A stretch of 37,353 bases of DNA, taken from CAZYTX01 sp964650485. GTDB lineage: Bacteria; RBG-13-61-14; DATKZS01. Shown in pieces: positions 8,098 to 16,535 of the stretch; positions within the stretch are counted from its first letter, which is position 1, and every line of letters begins with the position of its first letter. The stretch spans positions 1 through 37,353 of the forward strand of contig CAZYTX010000033.1 of NCBI GenBank assembly GCA_964650485.1, given 5' to 3'. A model generated the notes under the pieces. The model saw nothing but the letters and a program-made list of their open reading frames with translations. It did not search any database and had not been told where the DNA came from. A program made the translations under genes and the position numbers.

Positions 8098-8514
8098 TCA
8101 CTCCCCGATGATCTTTACCAGCACCCTTTTCCTTCGCCTGCCGTCGAACTCGCCGTAGAATATCTGCTCCCAGGGACCGAAGTCCAGCCTGCCCCCGGTC
8201 ACCGCGACCAGTGCCTCGCGGCCCATCACCTGCCGCTTCATATGCGCGTCCGCATTGTCCTCGCCAACGTTGTGGCGGTACCGGCTCACGGGCTCGTGGG
8301 GGGCCAGGCGCTCGAGCCACTCATCGTAGTCCTGGTGCAGTCCCGACTCGTCGTCGTTTATGAACACCGACGCGGTTATGTGCATGGCGTTCACCAGCAC
8401 CAGCCCCTCCTTGACCCCGCTCTCGCGCAGGCACTCCTCCACCTCGGGAGTGATGTTTATGAATGCCCGCCTGGTCTTCACCTCGAACCAAAGCTCCTTG
8501 CGATAGCTCTTCAT
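8098..8514 (-). CDS. YjbQ family protein (UPF0047)
   Basis: A 138-residue member of the YjbQ/UPF0047 family, small trimeric proteins for which a weak thiamine-phosphate synthase activity has been reported but whose main role is unsettled. Family motifs: NAMHITASVFINDDESGLHQD, the YRHN...NADAHMKRQVMG block with conserved histidines, and GRLDFGPWEQIFYGEFDG near the end. I start at ATG 8514 because GGGAGGT lies 6 bases upstream; an in-frame ATG at 8538 would place that ribosome site inside the coding sequence. It converges with the GH20 gene across a 35-bp gap with no clear terminator. Confidence 0.9.
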   Translation of the reverse strand: MKSYRKELWFEVKTRRAFINITPEVEECLRESGVKEGLVLVNAMHITASVFINDDESGLHQDYDEWLERLAPHEPVSRYRHNVGEDNADAHMKRQVMGREALVAVTGGRLDFGPWEQIFYGEFDGRRRKRVLVKIIGE

Positions 8515-8562
8515 GTCAAAACCTCCCTCATTGTCCATAATCCACCGCCAAAAAATAGAAAA

Positions 8563-8631
8563 ACCTCGTTAGCCCCGTGGATACGGGGTATAATGATGGT
8601 GATAAATCAAAAAACCATCACTAACGAGGTG
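8563..8631 (+). promoter_or_regulatory. Three-way-junction leader that covers the transposase ribosome site
   Basis: Three perfect helices fit together without spare bases at two joints. The outer stem is ACCTCGTTAG (8563-8572) with CTAACGAGGT (8621-8630). Hairpin CCCCGT-GGAT-ACGGGG is at 8573-8588. The second hairpin is TGATGGT (8594-8600) with ACCATCA (8614-8620). The ribosome site GAGGTG (8626-8631), 8 bases before ATG 8640, is the 3' strand of the outer stem. TATAAT at 8589-8594 could be the -10 of the element's own promoter; its transcript would start near 8601 and could not form the stem. No good -35 was seen. Confidence 0.65.
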
Positions 8632-8801
8632 AAACTATTATGGCACAAGGGGTTCTTCCTTTCCAGTACGGAGAGGGAAAAGTTGACGAGAGCATGACTT
8701 CTCATGCGGGTCTTTTCATCTACCTTGATCTTTTCAAGGCGGCGGCGCCGCAGGTTGCTGAGGATGTGCGCCGCCCGGCAAGCAAAAAAACCGCTTTTTG
8801 A
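8563..8801 (+). mobile_element. IS1380-type insertion sequence remnant (left end and transposase N-terminus)
   Basis: From ATG 8640 the frame reads MAQGVLPFQYGEGKVDESMT and continues SHAGLFIYLDLFK, the typical start of IS1380-family transposases. After about 45 matching residues the family sequence is lost and a TGA closes the frame at 8799-8801 (53 codons); intact transposases are about 430-480 residues. Nothing recognisable from the middle or the right end of the element remains before the hisS promoter at 8889. A structured leader precedes the start codon (8563-8631). The outer boundary of the element is not certain: no partner terminal repeat is present. Confidence 0.75.
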
Positions 8802-8888
8802 GGTGAGACCGTCTCCATCATGACCGCTATCCCCGCCCCTTTGAGCGCGCTGAGGGATTAGGCGGTGGATTATGGGAACCCGTGCTCC

Positions 8889-8917
8889 TTGCTTCCATGG
8901 TGAGGGCGTGTTATTTT
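8889..8917 (+). promoter_or_regulatory. Likely promoter of hisS-aspS
   Basis: TTGCTT (8889-8894), a 17-bp spacer and TATTTT (8912-8917), giving a short leader of about 19 nt before the hisS ATG at 8943. No strong Shine-Dalgarno sequence is visible in that leader. Confidence 0.45.
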
Positions 8918-8942
8918 TTATGTTTCGAGAAAAACCGTTACA

Positions 8943-10178
8943 ATGCCGGAAAGAGTGAAGATAGTCAAGGGGTTCCAGGACGTGCTCCCGCCTTTGAGCC
9001 TGTCCCTCGCTGGTCTTGAGCGAATTGCAAGAGCCGTTTTCGCGAGGTCCGGCTTCTTTGAGATAAAGCTGCCCCTGCTGGAGCACGCCGAGCTTTTCGC
9101 CCGAAGCATAGGCGAGCACACCGACATAGTAGAGAAGCAGATGTACACCTTCCAAGACCGCAAGGGCAGGTCATTGTCGCTTCGGCCCGAGGGCACGGCC
9201 TCCGCGGTGAGGGCATACCTTGATGCAGGCAAAGGCAGGGGCGAGCCGGTGAAGTGGTACTACCATGGCCCCATGTTCCGCTATGAGCGGCCGCAGAAGG
9301 GCCGCTTCCGGCAGTTCTATCAGGTGGGCGTTGAGGCCATAGGGTATCCGGGCCCGGGCACGGACGCGGAGATCATATTGATGCTGGAAAGGTTCATGAG
9401 GGAGGCGGGCGCAGCGGGTTTCACCATCGAGCTGAACTCGCTCGGGTGCAGGAAGTGCAGGCCAGCCTTCCGTGAGGCCCTTGTAAACTACCTGCGGGGG
9501 GTGGAGGACAAACTTTGCGCAGAGTGCAAGAAGCGGCTTGAAAAGAACCCCTTAAGGGTGCTGGACTGCAAGGAGCCGGGATGCAAAGAGGCTGCGGCCG
9601 GCGCGCCCCCAATACTGGACTTCCTGGACCAGGAGTGCAAGGAGCATTTCAAGGGGGTGCAGAGCGACCTGGATGCGCTCGGCATCGAGTACAGGGTAAA
9701 CCCCATGATAGTGCGCGGCCTGGACTACTACACCAGGACCGTGTTCGAGCTGCTGGTTGAAAAGGGACTGGGCAGCCAGAACGCGGTGGCCGCGGGCGGG
9801 CGCTACGACGACCTTGTGGAGGAGTTCGGGGGGCCGTCCACCCCTGCGGCCGGGTTTGCCATAGGGGTTGACAGGCTGGCCCTGGTTTCCGGCAAGCAGG
9901 AGGAGCCTGTCCCGGACTACTTCATAGTGTGCGCGGGGGAGGGGACCAGGCAAAAAGGGGTCAAGCTGCTTTCGAGGCTCCGTGAAAAGGGGCATCACGC
10001 CCAGATGGTCCTGGACGAGCCGGGCCGGGGAATGAGGTCGCAGATGAAGGCCGCGGCAAAGGCGGGTGCAAAGCAGGCGGTGATAATCGGTGAGGCCGAG
10101 CTCGAGGGCGGCACTCTAACCATAAAGGAGCTTGCAAGCGGGGAGCAGCATACCCTGCCCGAGTCGGAGCTCGTATAG
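8943..10178 (+). CDS. hisS: Histidyl-tRNA synthetase
   Basis: Class II synthetase charging tRNA-His; 411 residues, family length. The N-terminal VKGFQDVLPP matches the common KGTxDxLP start. Class II motif 2 is visible as GPMFRYERPQKGRFRQFYQ, and the histidine-specific motif as RGLDYYTRTVFE. Motif 3 lies near AAGFAIGVDRLAL, followed by the C-terminal anticodon-binding domain. A cysteine-rich insertion (CRKC...CAECKKR...CKEPGCK, about residues 165-220) resembles a zinc-binding insert; its pattern is worth noting but not unique. It is followed after 21 bp by aspS, a common pairing. The ATG at 8943 gives the expected N-terminus; the ribosome site is weak. Confidence 0.96.
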   Translation: MPERVKIVKGFQDVLPPLSLSLAGLERIARAVFARSGFFEIKLPLLEHAELFARSIGEHTDIVEKQMYTFQDRKGRSLSLRPEGTASAVRAYLDAGKGRGEPVKWYYHGPMFRYERPQKGRFRQFYQVGVEAIGYPGPGTDAEIILMLERFMREAGAAGFTIELNSLGCRKCRPAFREALVNYLRGVEDKLCAECKKRLEKNPLRVLDCKEPGCKEAAAGAPPILDFLDQECKEHFKGVQSDLDALGIEYRVNPMIVRGLDYYTRTVFELLVEKGLGSQNAVAAGGRYDDLVEEFGGPSTPAAGFAIGVDRLALVSGKQEEPVPDYFIVCAGEGTRQKGVKLLSRLREKGHHAQMVLDEPGRGMRSQMKAAAKAGAKQAVIIGEAELEGGTLTIKELASGEQHTLPESELV

Positions 10179-10199
10179 TATCAATCAGGGGAAGTGGAC

Positions 10200-12020
10200 A
10201 TGGAGTTGGACGCGCTTGGAGACTGGAAGAGGACGCATAACTGCGGGGAGCTAAGGAAGGAGGACCAGGGCAAAGAGGTCCTGCTCATGGGATGGGTGCA
10301 GAACTACCGCGAGCACAAGGAGGTGGTGTTCTTCGACCTCCGCGACAGGTGGGGAGTGACCCAGGCGGTGTATAACCCGGGCATTGATGAAAAGGTGCTG
10401 GAAAAGGCCCGCAAGGTAAGGAACGAGTGGGTGATCGCTGCCAAGGGAAAAGTGATCTTAAGGCCAGAGGGTGCGGAAAACCCGGGCCGTGCCACCGGCG
10501 GGATCGAGATAGAGGGCAAGGACCTAAAGGTCCTGAGCGATTGCCGCACCGCGCCCTTCATTATAGCGGACTCTGTAAAGGAGGCCCTGCTGGAGAGCGG
10601 GGTCAAGACCAGCGAGGACGTGAGGCTGCGCTTCCGGTACCTGGACCTGAGAAGGGCCCAGATGCAGGAGCGGATGATAAAGCGGCACAAGGCCATCAAA
10701 GTCATAAGGGACTTCTTTGACGGGCTGGGCTTCGTGGAGGTGGAAACCCCCATGCTCACCAGGAGCACGCCTGAGGGTGCCAGGGACTACCTGGTGCCTA
10801 GCAGGAACATGCCGGCCCACTTCTACGCCCTGCCCCAGAGCCCCCAACTCTTCAAGCAGATGCTCATGGTGTCCGGGTTAGACCGATACTTCCAGGTAGC
10901 GCGCTGCATGCGGGACGAAGACCTGCGAGCGGACAGGCAGCCCGAGTTCACCCAGATAGACGTGGAGATGAGCTTCATCCAGCCGGAGGACCTGTTCGGG
11001 ATCATCGAGCAGATGCTGGCTGCCATGTGGCGCGAGATCAAGGGAATCGAGATCAAGACCCCTTTTCCCAGGATCGCCTATGACGAGGCAATCGCAAGGT
11101 TCGGCACTGACAGGCCGGACACCAGGTTCGGGCTCGAGCTCACCGACCTCACCGACCTGCTGGCAAAATCCGAGTACCGCTTCTTTGCCGCGGCCGCGGC
11201 CGCGGGCGGCATGATCAAGGGCATCTGCGCCAAGGGAATGGCCGGGATATCGAGGAAGGACACCGACGACCTTACCAGGTTCACCTATGACTACGGGGCC
11301 AAGGGGCTTACGTCCTTCAGGCTGAAAAAGGAGGGATGGCACGGACCCGCGATAAAGTACTTTACGCCCGAGCATCTCGAGGAGATCAAGTCCAGGATGG
11401 GGGTCGAGCCTGGAGACCTGGTCATGATCATGGCTGACCAGCCCAGGGTGGTGCACGACGCCCTGGCCGCGCTCCGCTGCCACATCGCCCGCAAGCAGGG
11501 CCTTTTCGACCAGGACCGGCTCGACTTCCTGTGGGTGGTGGACTTCCCTGCCTTCGAGTGGAACCCGGAGGACAAGCGGCATTACTCTATGCACCATCCA
11601 TTCACCTCTCCCCGGGACGGGGACCTGGACCTGCTGGAGTCGGGCCCCGCAAATGTGCGGAGCAAGGCCTACGACGTGGTGCTCAACGGCGTGGAGCTTG
11701 GAGGCGGGAGCATAAGGAACCACCGCACCGACATCCAGGAGAGGGTCTTCAATGTCCTGGGCATAAGCCATGAAGAGGCCCGGCGGAAGTTCGGCTTTTT
11801 AATGGACGCGCTCGAGTTCGGCGCGCCCCCCCACGGGGGCATTGCACTGGGGCTTGACAGGATCATCATGCTGCTCCTGGACGCTCAGAGCATAAGGGAG
11901 GTCATAGCCTTCCCCAAGACCCAGACGGGCACGTGCCTCTTGACCGAGGCCCCCTCTCCCGTGGACTATGAGCAGCTAAAGGAGCTGCACATAAAGACCG
12001 TGACCTGGGAGGAGGAATAA
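10200..12020 (+). CDS. aspS: Aspartyl-tRNA synthetase (possibly non-discriminating Asp/Asn)
   Basis: Class II synthetase of 606 residues, bacterial type with the large insertion domain. Visible blocks: the OB-fold anticodon-binding domain (MGWVQNYREHKEVVFFDLRD), RFRYLDLRR, motif 1 FVEVETPMLTRSTPEGARD, the motif 2 region ARCMRDEDLRADRQPEFTQ, and motif 3 GIALGLDRIIML. I start at ATG 10200: AGGGGAAG lies at good distance, whereas the GTG at 10194 would be too close to it. His39 occupies the position that, from published work on bacterial AspRS, is histidine in enzymes that also charge tRNA-Asn and leucine in strictly aspartate-specific ones. That would require a GatCAB amidotransferase elsewhere in the genome (inference). 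Confidence 0.96.
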   Translation: MELDALGDWKRTHNCGELRKEDQGKEVLLMGWVQNYREHKEVVFFDLRDRWGVTQAVYNPGIDEKVLEKARKVRNEWVIAAKGKVILRPEGAENPGRATGGIEIEGKDLKVLSDCRTAPFIIADSVKEALLESGVKTSEDVRLRFRYLDLRRAQMQERMIKRHKAIKVIRDFFDGLGFVEVETPMLTRSTPEGARDYLVPSRNMPAHFYALPQSPQLFKQMLMVSGLDRYFQVARCMRDEDLRADRQPEFTQIDVEMSFIQPEDLFGIIEQMLAAMWREIKGIEIKTPFPRIAYDEAIARFGTDRPDTRFGLELTDLTDLLAKSEYRFFAAAAAAGGMIKGICAKGMAGISRKDTDDLTRFTYDYGAKGLTSFRLKKEGWHGPAIKYFTPEHLEEIKSRMGVEPGDLVMIMADQPRVVHDALAALRCHIARKQGLFDQDRLDFLWVVDFPAFEWNPEDKRHYSMHHPFTSPRDGDLDLLESGPANVRSKAYDVVLNGVELGGGSIRNHRTDIQERVFNVLGISHEEARRKFGFLMDALEFGAPPHGGIALGLDRIIMLLLDAQSIREVIAFPKTQTGTCLLTEAPSPVDYEQLKELHIKTVTWEEE

Positions 12021-12033
12021 AAATGCCTTGCTA

Positions 12034-12062
12034 TTGACAAGTGCAAAAAAAATTTCAATAAT
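12034..12062 (+). promoter_or_regulatory. Strong promoter for the LysM lipoprotein gene
   Basis: TTGACA (12034-12039), 17-bp spacer, AATAAT (12057-12062; five of six consensus bases), in an AT-rich stretch directly after aspS. It predicts a leader of about 65 nt before the GTG start at 12136. Confidence 0.7.
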
Positions 12063-12135
12063 CATAAGCATGAGTGTGTACAGGGTGGGGTCTTTTAAAG
12101 GCCCGGGGATAAGGACCAAGAAGAAGGAGGTTGCT

Positions 12136-12756
12136 GTGAAAAGGATCAAGAAAATTATACCGGTGATGGTGGTGGCCGCAATGGCCTTGTGCGTTCTGGT
12201 GGCTGGGTGCGAGAAGCCCACCGAGGCAATGGAGCGCGCTGAAAGGGCCATTGCCGATGCCAGGAGCGCGGGCGCCGCTCAAGAGGATATAGCCAGCGCC
12301 GAGCGGGCCCTGGAAGAAGGCAAGGACCTCATGGACAACGTGCGGTACGGGGAGGCGGAGGAGAAGTTTGACCTGGCGTACTCCAGGGCCGTGCAGGCCA
12401 GGCGTGAAGCAGAGAGGATGGCAAGCAGGGAGATGGGCGAGCCCGAGGAGCCCATGGAGCCGGAGCCCATGATGCCCTCGCGCATGTATCACACCGTAAA
12501 GAAGGGCGAGTGCCTGTGGTGGATTGCCGAGTACAAGAGGGTCTATGGAGACCCCTTCCAGTGGCCCCTGATCTACGACGCCAACAGGGACGAGATAGAC
12601 AGAACAGCCCACAGGTACGGCCATCACAAGAACGAGGAGGACTGGATTTTCCCTGACCAGGAGTTCGAGGTCCCAAAAGATGTTTCCATGGATAAGATAA
12701 AGGATGCCAGGAAGAGGGCCGGAGCGCCCGCCCCCTACCTGCCGCCGGGAATGTGA
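12136..12756 (+). CDS. Lipoprotein with DUF4398-like helical domain and LysM-type domain
   Basis: A 206-residue predicted lipoprotein. From the GTG at 12136 (GGAGG six bases upstream) the signal peptide is MKRIKKIIPVMVVAAMALCV ending in the lipobox LVAGC, so Cys25 is lipidated. Residues about 30-105 form an acidic, alanine-rich helical repeat (AMERAERAIADARSAGA, SAERALEEGKDLMDNVRYGE) like DUF4398 proteins. After a methionine-proline-glutamate linker, residues about 120-185 (YHTVKKGECLWWIAEYKRVY, then DPFQWPLIYDANRDEID) match a LysM-type peptidoglycan-binding domain of the form seen in deltaproteobacterial proteins. Probably an outer-membrane lipoprotein touching peptidoglycan. Single-gene unit with its own promoter and terminator. 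Confidence 0.85.
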   Translation: MKRIKKIIPVMVVAAMALCVLVAGCEKPTEAMERAERAIADARSAGAAQEDIASAERALEEGKDLMDNVRYGEAEEKFDLAYSRAVQARREAERMASREMGEPEEPMEPEPMMPSRMYHTVKKGECLWWIAEYKRVYGDPFQWPLIYDANRDEIDRTAHRYGHHKNEEDWIFPDQEFEVPKDVSMDKIKDARKRAGAPAPYLPPGM

Positions 12757-12777
12757 CCCGAGCTTAAAAGTAACACG

Positions 12778-12810
12778 AAAGGCCTCGGCTGTGTCCGGGG
12801 CCTTTTATTT
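12778..12810 (+). terminator. Rho-independent terminator
   Basis: AAAGGCCTCGG pairs with CCGGGGCCTTTT around a short CTGTGT loop and is followed by ATTTT. It ends the lipoprotein gene. The run of A before the stem could also make it work on the opposite strand. Confidence 0.85.
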
Positions 12811-12891
12811 TAGCTCGAAGCGTTATAAAATCGAGCCCGGTTTCAATGAATTCAGCCTTTGCAGCCGAATTTTCTCTCAAAGGAGGTAGAA

Positions 12892-13923
12892 GTGTACGAG
12901 ATCAAGTGCGATCCCGAGGTATGTGCCGGCTGCGAGAACATTGACTGCCTTTTAAGGTGCCAGTACATTGACCTTGACAAGGACCGCGCCAGGGAAGAGA
13001 GGGACAGGATCATGCGGGGGGAGGACTCCATGGTGCTGCACCAGTGCGCCACCTGCTATGCCTGCGAGGAGTACTGCCCCTACGATAACCACCCCTTTTA
13101 CCTGATCGTGGAGCGGCAGGAAGAGCTTTCCATCCAGCCGGCGCCGGGCCCCATAACCCGGCAGCAGATAAAAATGATGGCGCCCAGGGGCAGAATCCAG
13201 CCGCAGAAGCTCTCACCCCCGGTCATCAACATGTGCTTCTTCCCCATGCTTGTCGGGACCATCCAGGGTAAGCTTTACGAGGGGGCCTCGACCATCGTGG
13301 GCTCGGACATCTTCTGCAACGTGATGTGGCTCCATTTTGCCGGGAACTCGGTGATCCGCCAGCGGCTCCCGCAGATGATAGGCAACATCATGGACTACTA
13401 CCTCAAGGACCCCGGGGTGGACGAGCTTATCTGTTACCACGACGAATGCTTTGGCACTTACACCCAGCTCGCCCCCGCCTTCGGCATCGAGGTCCCCTTC
13501 AAGCCCGTGCACCTGTACGAGTACCTCACAAAAAGGCTCACCGAGCTTAAAGCGGAGATCAAGCCCCTTAACACCGTGGTCGCATACCAGCGGCCCTGCT
13601 CCAACCGGCTCTCGCCCGGCGCAAGACACTGGGTGGACGAGATCTTCGGACTGATCGGCGCACAGAGGCCGGAGCGGCAGTACGACCGTGATACCGCGCT
13701 CTGCTGCGGCATGATCCTCCGGGCGCAGCAGCGCGATGAGCTTGCGGACGACGTGCAGAAGAGGAACCTGGACGACATGCAGGCCGCGGGCGCAAAGTAC
13801 TGCGTGTTCAACTGTCCCATGTGCTTTTTCTCAATGAGGGAGATGGTGACCGAGAGGGGGATTACCCCCATCATGATGAGCGACCTCTGCCGGATGGCTC
13901 TGGGAGAGGGGTTATGGGGGTGA
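12892..13923 (+). CDS. HdrD-like Fe-S protein with CCG domains
   Basis: A 343-residue soluble electron carrier. The N-terminal third has two cysteine clusters, CDPEVCAGCENIDCLLRC and CATCYACEEYCPYD, suited to two [4Fe-4S] clusters. The C-terminal part has CCG-type signatures: HDECFGTYTQLAP, CCGMILRAQQ and NCPMCFFSM. In heterodisulfide reductase HdrB/HdrD these cysteines hold special noncubane clusters. The GTG at 12892 follows AAAGGAGGT, the best ribosome site in the window; an upstream ATG at 12859 would include the ribosome site and is rejected. First gene of the redox operon, separated by 4 bp from the FAD oxidase gene. The substrate is unknown; it probably relays electrons between the flavoprotein and the other Fe-S proteins. 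Confidence 0.85.
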   Translation: MYEIKCDPEVCAGCENIDCLLRCQYIDLDKDRAREERDRIMRGEDSMVLHQCATCYACEEYCPYDNHPFYLIVERQEELSIQPAPGPITRQQIKMMAPRGRIQPQKLSPPVINMCFFPMLVGTIQGKLYEGASTIVGSDIFCNVMWLHFAGNSVIRQRLPQMIGNIMDYYLKDPGVDELICYHDECFGTYTQLAPAFGIEVPFKPVHLYEYLTKRLTELKAEIKPLNTVVAYQRPCSNRLSPGARHWVDEIFGLIGAQRPERQYDRDTALCCGMILRAQQRDELADDVQKRNLDDMQAAGAKYCVFNCPMCFFSMREMVTERGITPIMMSDLCRMALGEGLWG

Positions 13924-13927
13924 GCTT

Positions 13928-15304
13928 ATGCAAGATTTGATCCCCGAACTGGAAAACATAGTGGGCCCCGAGTTCGTCTCCGCGCACCCCGAGGAGAGGT
14001 TCATTTACTCCCGTGACCCGGGCACAATGGAGCCGCGCCAGCCCGACTGCGTGGTCATGCCCGGCTCAACCGAACAAGTGCAGAAGATAGTGCTGCTGGC
14101 GAACGAGAAGGGGGTGCCCGTGGTGCCCATGGGTGGGGGCCTGGTTTTATCCGGGCTATCGAGACCGCTCAAGGGCGGCATAGTCCTGGACATGAAGAGA
14201 ATGAACAGGATCATCGAGGTCAATGAAAAGAGCTGCTACGCAGTGGTCGAGGCCGGCGTTTCCCAGGGCGTGCTGCAGGCCTACCTTAATAAGCTCCACC
14301 CCGGGCTCAAGCACTCGGTGCCGGACGCGCCACCCATCGCCACCATCGGCGGCAACGTGCTCATACACGGCTCCGGGCACCTGTCCGCGGAGGGCGGCTT
14401 CCACTCGGAGATGCTGAACAGCCTAGAGGTGGTCCTGCCCACCGGGGAGGTGGCAAGGACAGGCTCCTGCTCTGCATCCCCCTACTGGTTCTCCAGGTCG
14501 CCGCTGCCCGACCTGGCCGGGCTTTTCATCGGGTGGCACGGCACCACAGGCATCGTGACCAGGCTGGCAATAAAGCTCTACCCGAAAAGAGCGTTCAACG
14601 ACGTGGGCATCTTCGTGGCCGAGGACCCCGAGCTCGGACCGGACATAATACACAGGATGGCCAGGACCCAGGTGGCGGAGGACATACTGGCATGGATGAC
14701 TCCCAAGCCGGAGTGGGCCAGCGGGTTCCAGAACTTCAACATAAACTACGGGGCCGAGTCCAAAAAAGAGCTCACATTGAAGCGCGACCTTATTCGCGAG
14801 TCGCTCCGTGAGTTTATTGACAAAAAGGTGGGCGGGTTCATGCCTTTGCCCCCGGACATGAAAGGCCGGTTCATGGAGGCCCCCCAGTCCACCCTGGCAG
14901 TGTTCGCCGACGTGAACAAGGGAGGGGGGTTCGAGTACGTGGGCGCGATCATGCCCATCGAGCTCTTCCCCGAGGCCTATCGCAAGGGCCTGGAGATAGC
15001 CGAGGGCCGGGCGGTGACTTATTCGTTGGGCGCACGGGTGGTGGGACTGGGCCACTGCATGATGTTCTTCTACGCATACGCATTCAACCGCGCGGACAAG
15101 GAAGATGTCATGAGGGCGCAGAAGGCATTGGAGGACACCAACGAGATGGTGCTTCAGATGGGCGGCATCCCATGGAAAGCAGAGGAGCCCGCCCAGAAAC
15201 AGATAATAAGTAAAATGGACCCGGCAGCATTCCAGCTAATGAACAGGATCAGGAAGGTCATGGACCCCGCCGGCATCATGAACCCGGGAAACTGGGAGGC
15301 GTGA
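13928..15304 (+). CDS. FAD-linked oxidase (GlcD/D-lactate dehydrogenase-like)
   Basis: A 458-residue flavoprotein of the PCMH-type FAD-binding family (glycolate oxidase GlcD, D-lactate dehydrogenases). The N-terminal domain shows DCVVMPGSTEQVQKIVLLAN and the pyrophosphate-binding PVVPMGGGLVLSGLS, then TIGGNVLIHGSGHLSAEGG and a GTTGIVTRLAIKLYP segment. The C-terminal end PAGIMNPGNW matches the family's usual MDPxGxxNPGK ending. No membrane segment or signal. Such proteins oxidise 2-hydroxy acids, but nothing here identifies the substrate. It overlaps the next gene by stop-start proximity (TGA at 15302-15304, ATG at 15307), and being flanked on both sides by CCG Fe-S proteins suggests a GlcDF-like complex. 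Confidence 0.87.
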   Translation: MQDLIPELENIVGPEFVSAHPEERFIYSRDPGTMEPRQPDCVVMPGSTEQVQKIVLLANEKGVPVVPMGGGLVLSGLSRPLKGGIVLDMKRMNRIIEVNEKSCYAVVEAGVSQGVLQAYLNKLHPGLKHSVPDAPPIATIGGNVLIHGSGHLSAEGGFHSEMLNSLEVVLPTGEVARTGSCSASPYWFSRSPLPDLAGLFIGWHGTTGIVTRLAIKLYPKRAFNDVGIFVAEDPELGPDIIHRMARTQVAEDILAWMTPKPEWASGFQNFNINYGAESKKELTLKRDLIRESLREFIDKKVGGFMPLPPDMKGRFMEAPQSTLAVFADVNKGGGFEYVGAIMPIELFPEAYRKGLEIAEGRAVTYSLGARVVGLGHCMMFFYAYAFNRADKEDVMRAQKALEDTNEMVLQMGGIPWKAEEPAQKQIISKMDPAAFQLMNRIRKVMDPAGIMNPGNWEA

Positions 15305-15306
15305 CA

Positions 15307-16464
15307 ATGAAGCACGAGGAAATCCTGCACAGGTGTTTCAGGTGCGGCTACTGCAAGCTCCCGGGATCGTTCCAGGACCTCAACTGCCCCTCCTATCTCA
15401 ACTACCGCTTCGAGACATACGCTCCCGGCGGAAGGATGTGGCTTTTGCGCGCCTGGCTGAACGAGCAAATAAATACCACCCCGCGGCTGCAAGAGATCAT
15501 GTACTCGTGCGCCGCGTGCGCGAACTGCGTGGAGCACTGCGTTTTCCCCAAGTTCAAGGCCGACCTCCTAAACGCCTTTATCGCCGGGAGGGAGGAGCTG
15601 GTAAACCAGGGAGCGGTGCCCGGGATGGTGTCCGACTTCTTCAAGGCCGTGCACATGTACGGGAACCCTTACAAGCTGCCCGAGAAGGACCGCGGCAATT
15701 GGGCACAGGGCATGGGAGTGGAGCCCTACTCGAACCAGGAGCACCTCTTCTACGTGGGCTGTCCGGGCTCTTTTGACGAGAGGGGAATGAAGATGGCCCG
15801 GGCCGTGGCCGGGCTTTTGAAAAGCATGGGTTTTTCCCTCGGGATACTGGGAGAAGAGGAGCGCTGCGACGGCAACGAGATAAGGACCATGGGGGAGACC
15901 GGGCTCTTCGAGATGATTGCCAAACAGAACATCGAGAGTTGGAAAGCGCTCGGGGTTCAAAAAATCATCACCCTGTCCCCGCACGCGTATCACGCCATCA
16001 AGAACTTATATCCCTTTGTGGGCGGGACCTTCCAGGTGATGCATTACCCCCAGGTGCTTGCGGGCGCCATGGACAAGGTCGCCTTTGACAGCAAGGCAGC
16101 CCCGGTCAAGGTCACCTTCCACGATCCCTGTTACCTCGGCCGGCACAACATGGACTACTTCACTCCCAGGGCTGTGCTGGGCTCGGCCCCCGGTCTCGAG
16201 CTGTTGGAGATGGACAGGGCCAAGGGCGACGCGCTCTGCTGCGGCGGAGGCGGCGGCAACTTCTTCACCGACGTGCTGGGCGGCGGGCCTGACAGCTCGG
16301 CCCGGGTGCGGGTGCGCGAGGCCGCGGACACCGGGGCCCAAGTCCTCGCGGTGGCGTGCCCCAAGTGCGCGAAGATGCTCGAGGACGCGACAAAAGCCGA
16401 GGACCTGGACGAGAGGCTGAGGGTCATGGACCTGGCCGAGATAATCCAGGAGCGGGTCGCATAG
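15307..16464 (+). CDS. Fe-S oxidoreductase with CCG domains (GlcF/HdrD-like)
   Basis: A 385-residue protein. The N-terminus carries CFRCGYCKLPGSFQDLNCPS and CAACANCVEHCVFPK, likely [4Fe-4S] sites. The C-terminal part has VTFHDPCYLGRHN, LCCGGGGGNFFTD and AVACPKCAKML, the two CCG motifs of GlcF/HdrD-type subunits. The ATG at 15307 has GGGAGG seven bases upstream; a GTG at 15301 is too close. Together with the two preceding genes it makes a three-subunit module that resembles bacterial glycolate- or lactate-oxidase complexes. It should be followed directly by the ferredoxin and aldehyde oxidoreductase genes, but an AT-rich cassette lies in between. Confidence 0.87.
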   Translation: MKHEEILHRCFRCGYCKLPGSFQDLNCPSYLNYRFETYAPGGRMWLLRAWLNEQINTTPRLQEIMYSCAACANCVEHCVFPKFKADLLNAFIAGREELVNQGAVPGMVSDFFKAVHMYGNPYKLPEKDRGNWAQGMGVEPYSNQEHLFYVGCPGSFDERGMKMARAVAGLLKSMGFSLGILGEEERCDGNEIRTMGETGLFEMIAKQNIESWKALGVQKIITLSPHAYHAIKNLYPFVGGTFQVMHYPQVLAGAMDKVAFDSKAAPVKVTFHDPCYLGRHNMDYFTPRAVLGSAPGLELLEMDRAKGDALCCGGGGGNFFTDVLGGGPDSSARVRVREAADTGAQVLAVACPKCAKMLEDATKAEDLDERLRVMDLAEIIQERVA

Positions 16465-16535
16465 AAAAGCACTATCTCTAAATTTGAAAAAATGCTGTAT
16501 GATAATTAAAGTTGGTAATAAGGGGGGTGAAAAAA

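Noticed and set aside
8802..8888. Further IS1380 transposase sequence after the 53-codon fragment (a frame reading VRPSPS)
   Set aside because: Only a four-residue PSPS likeness to the family, with stops close by; too short to claim.
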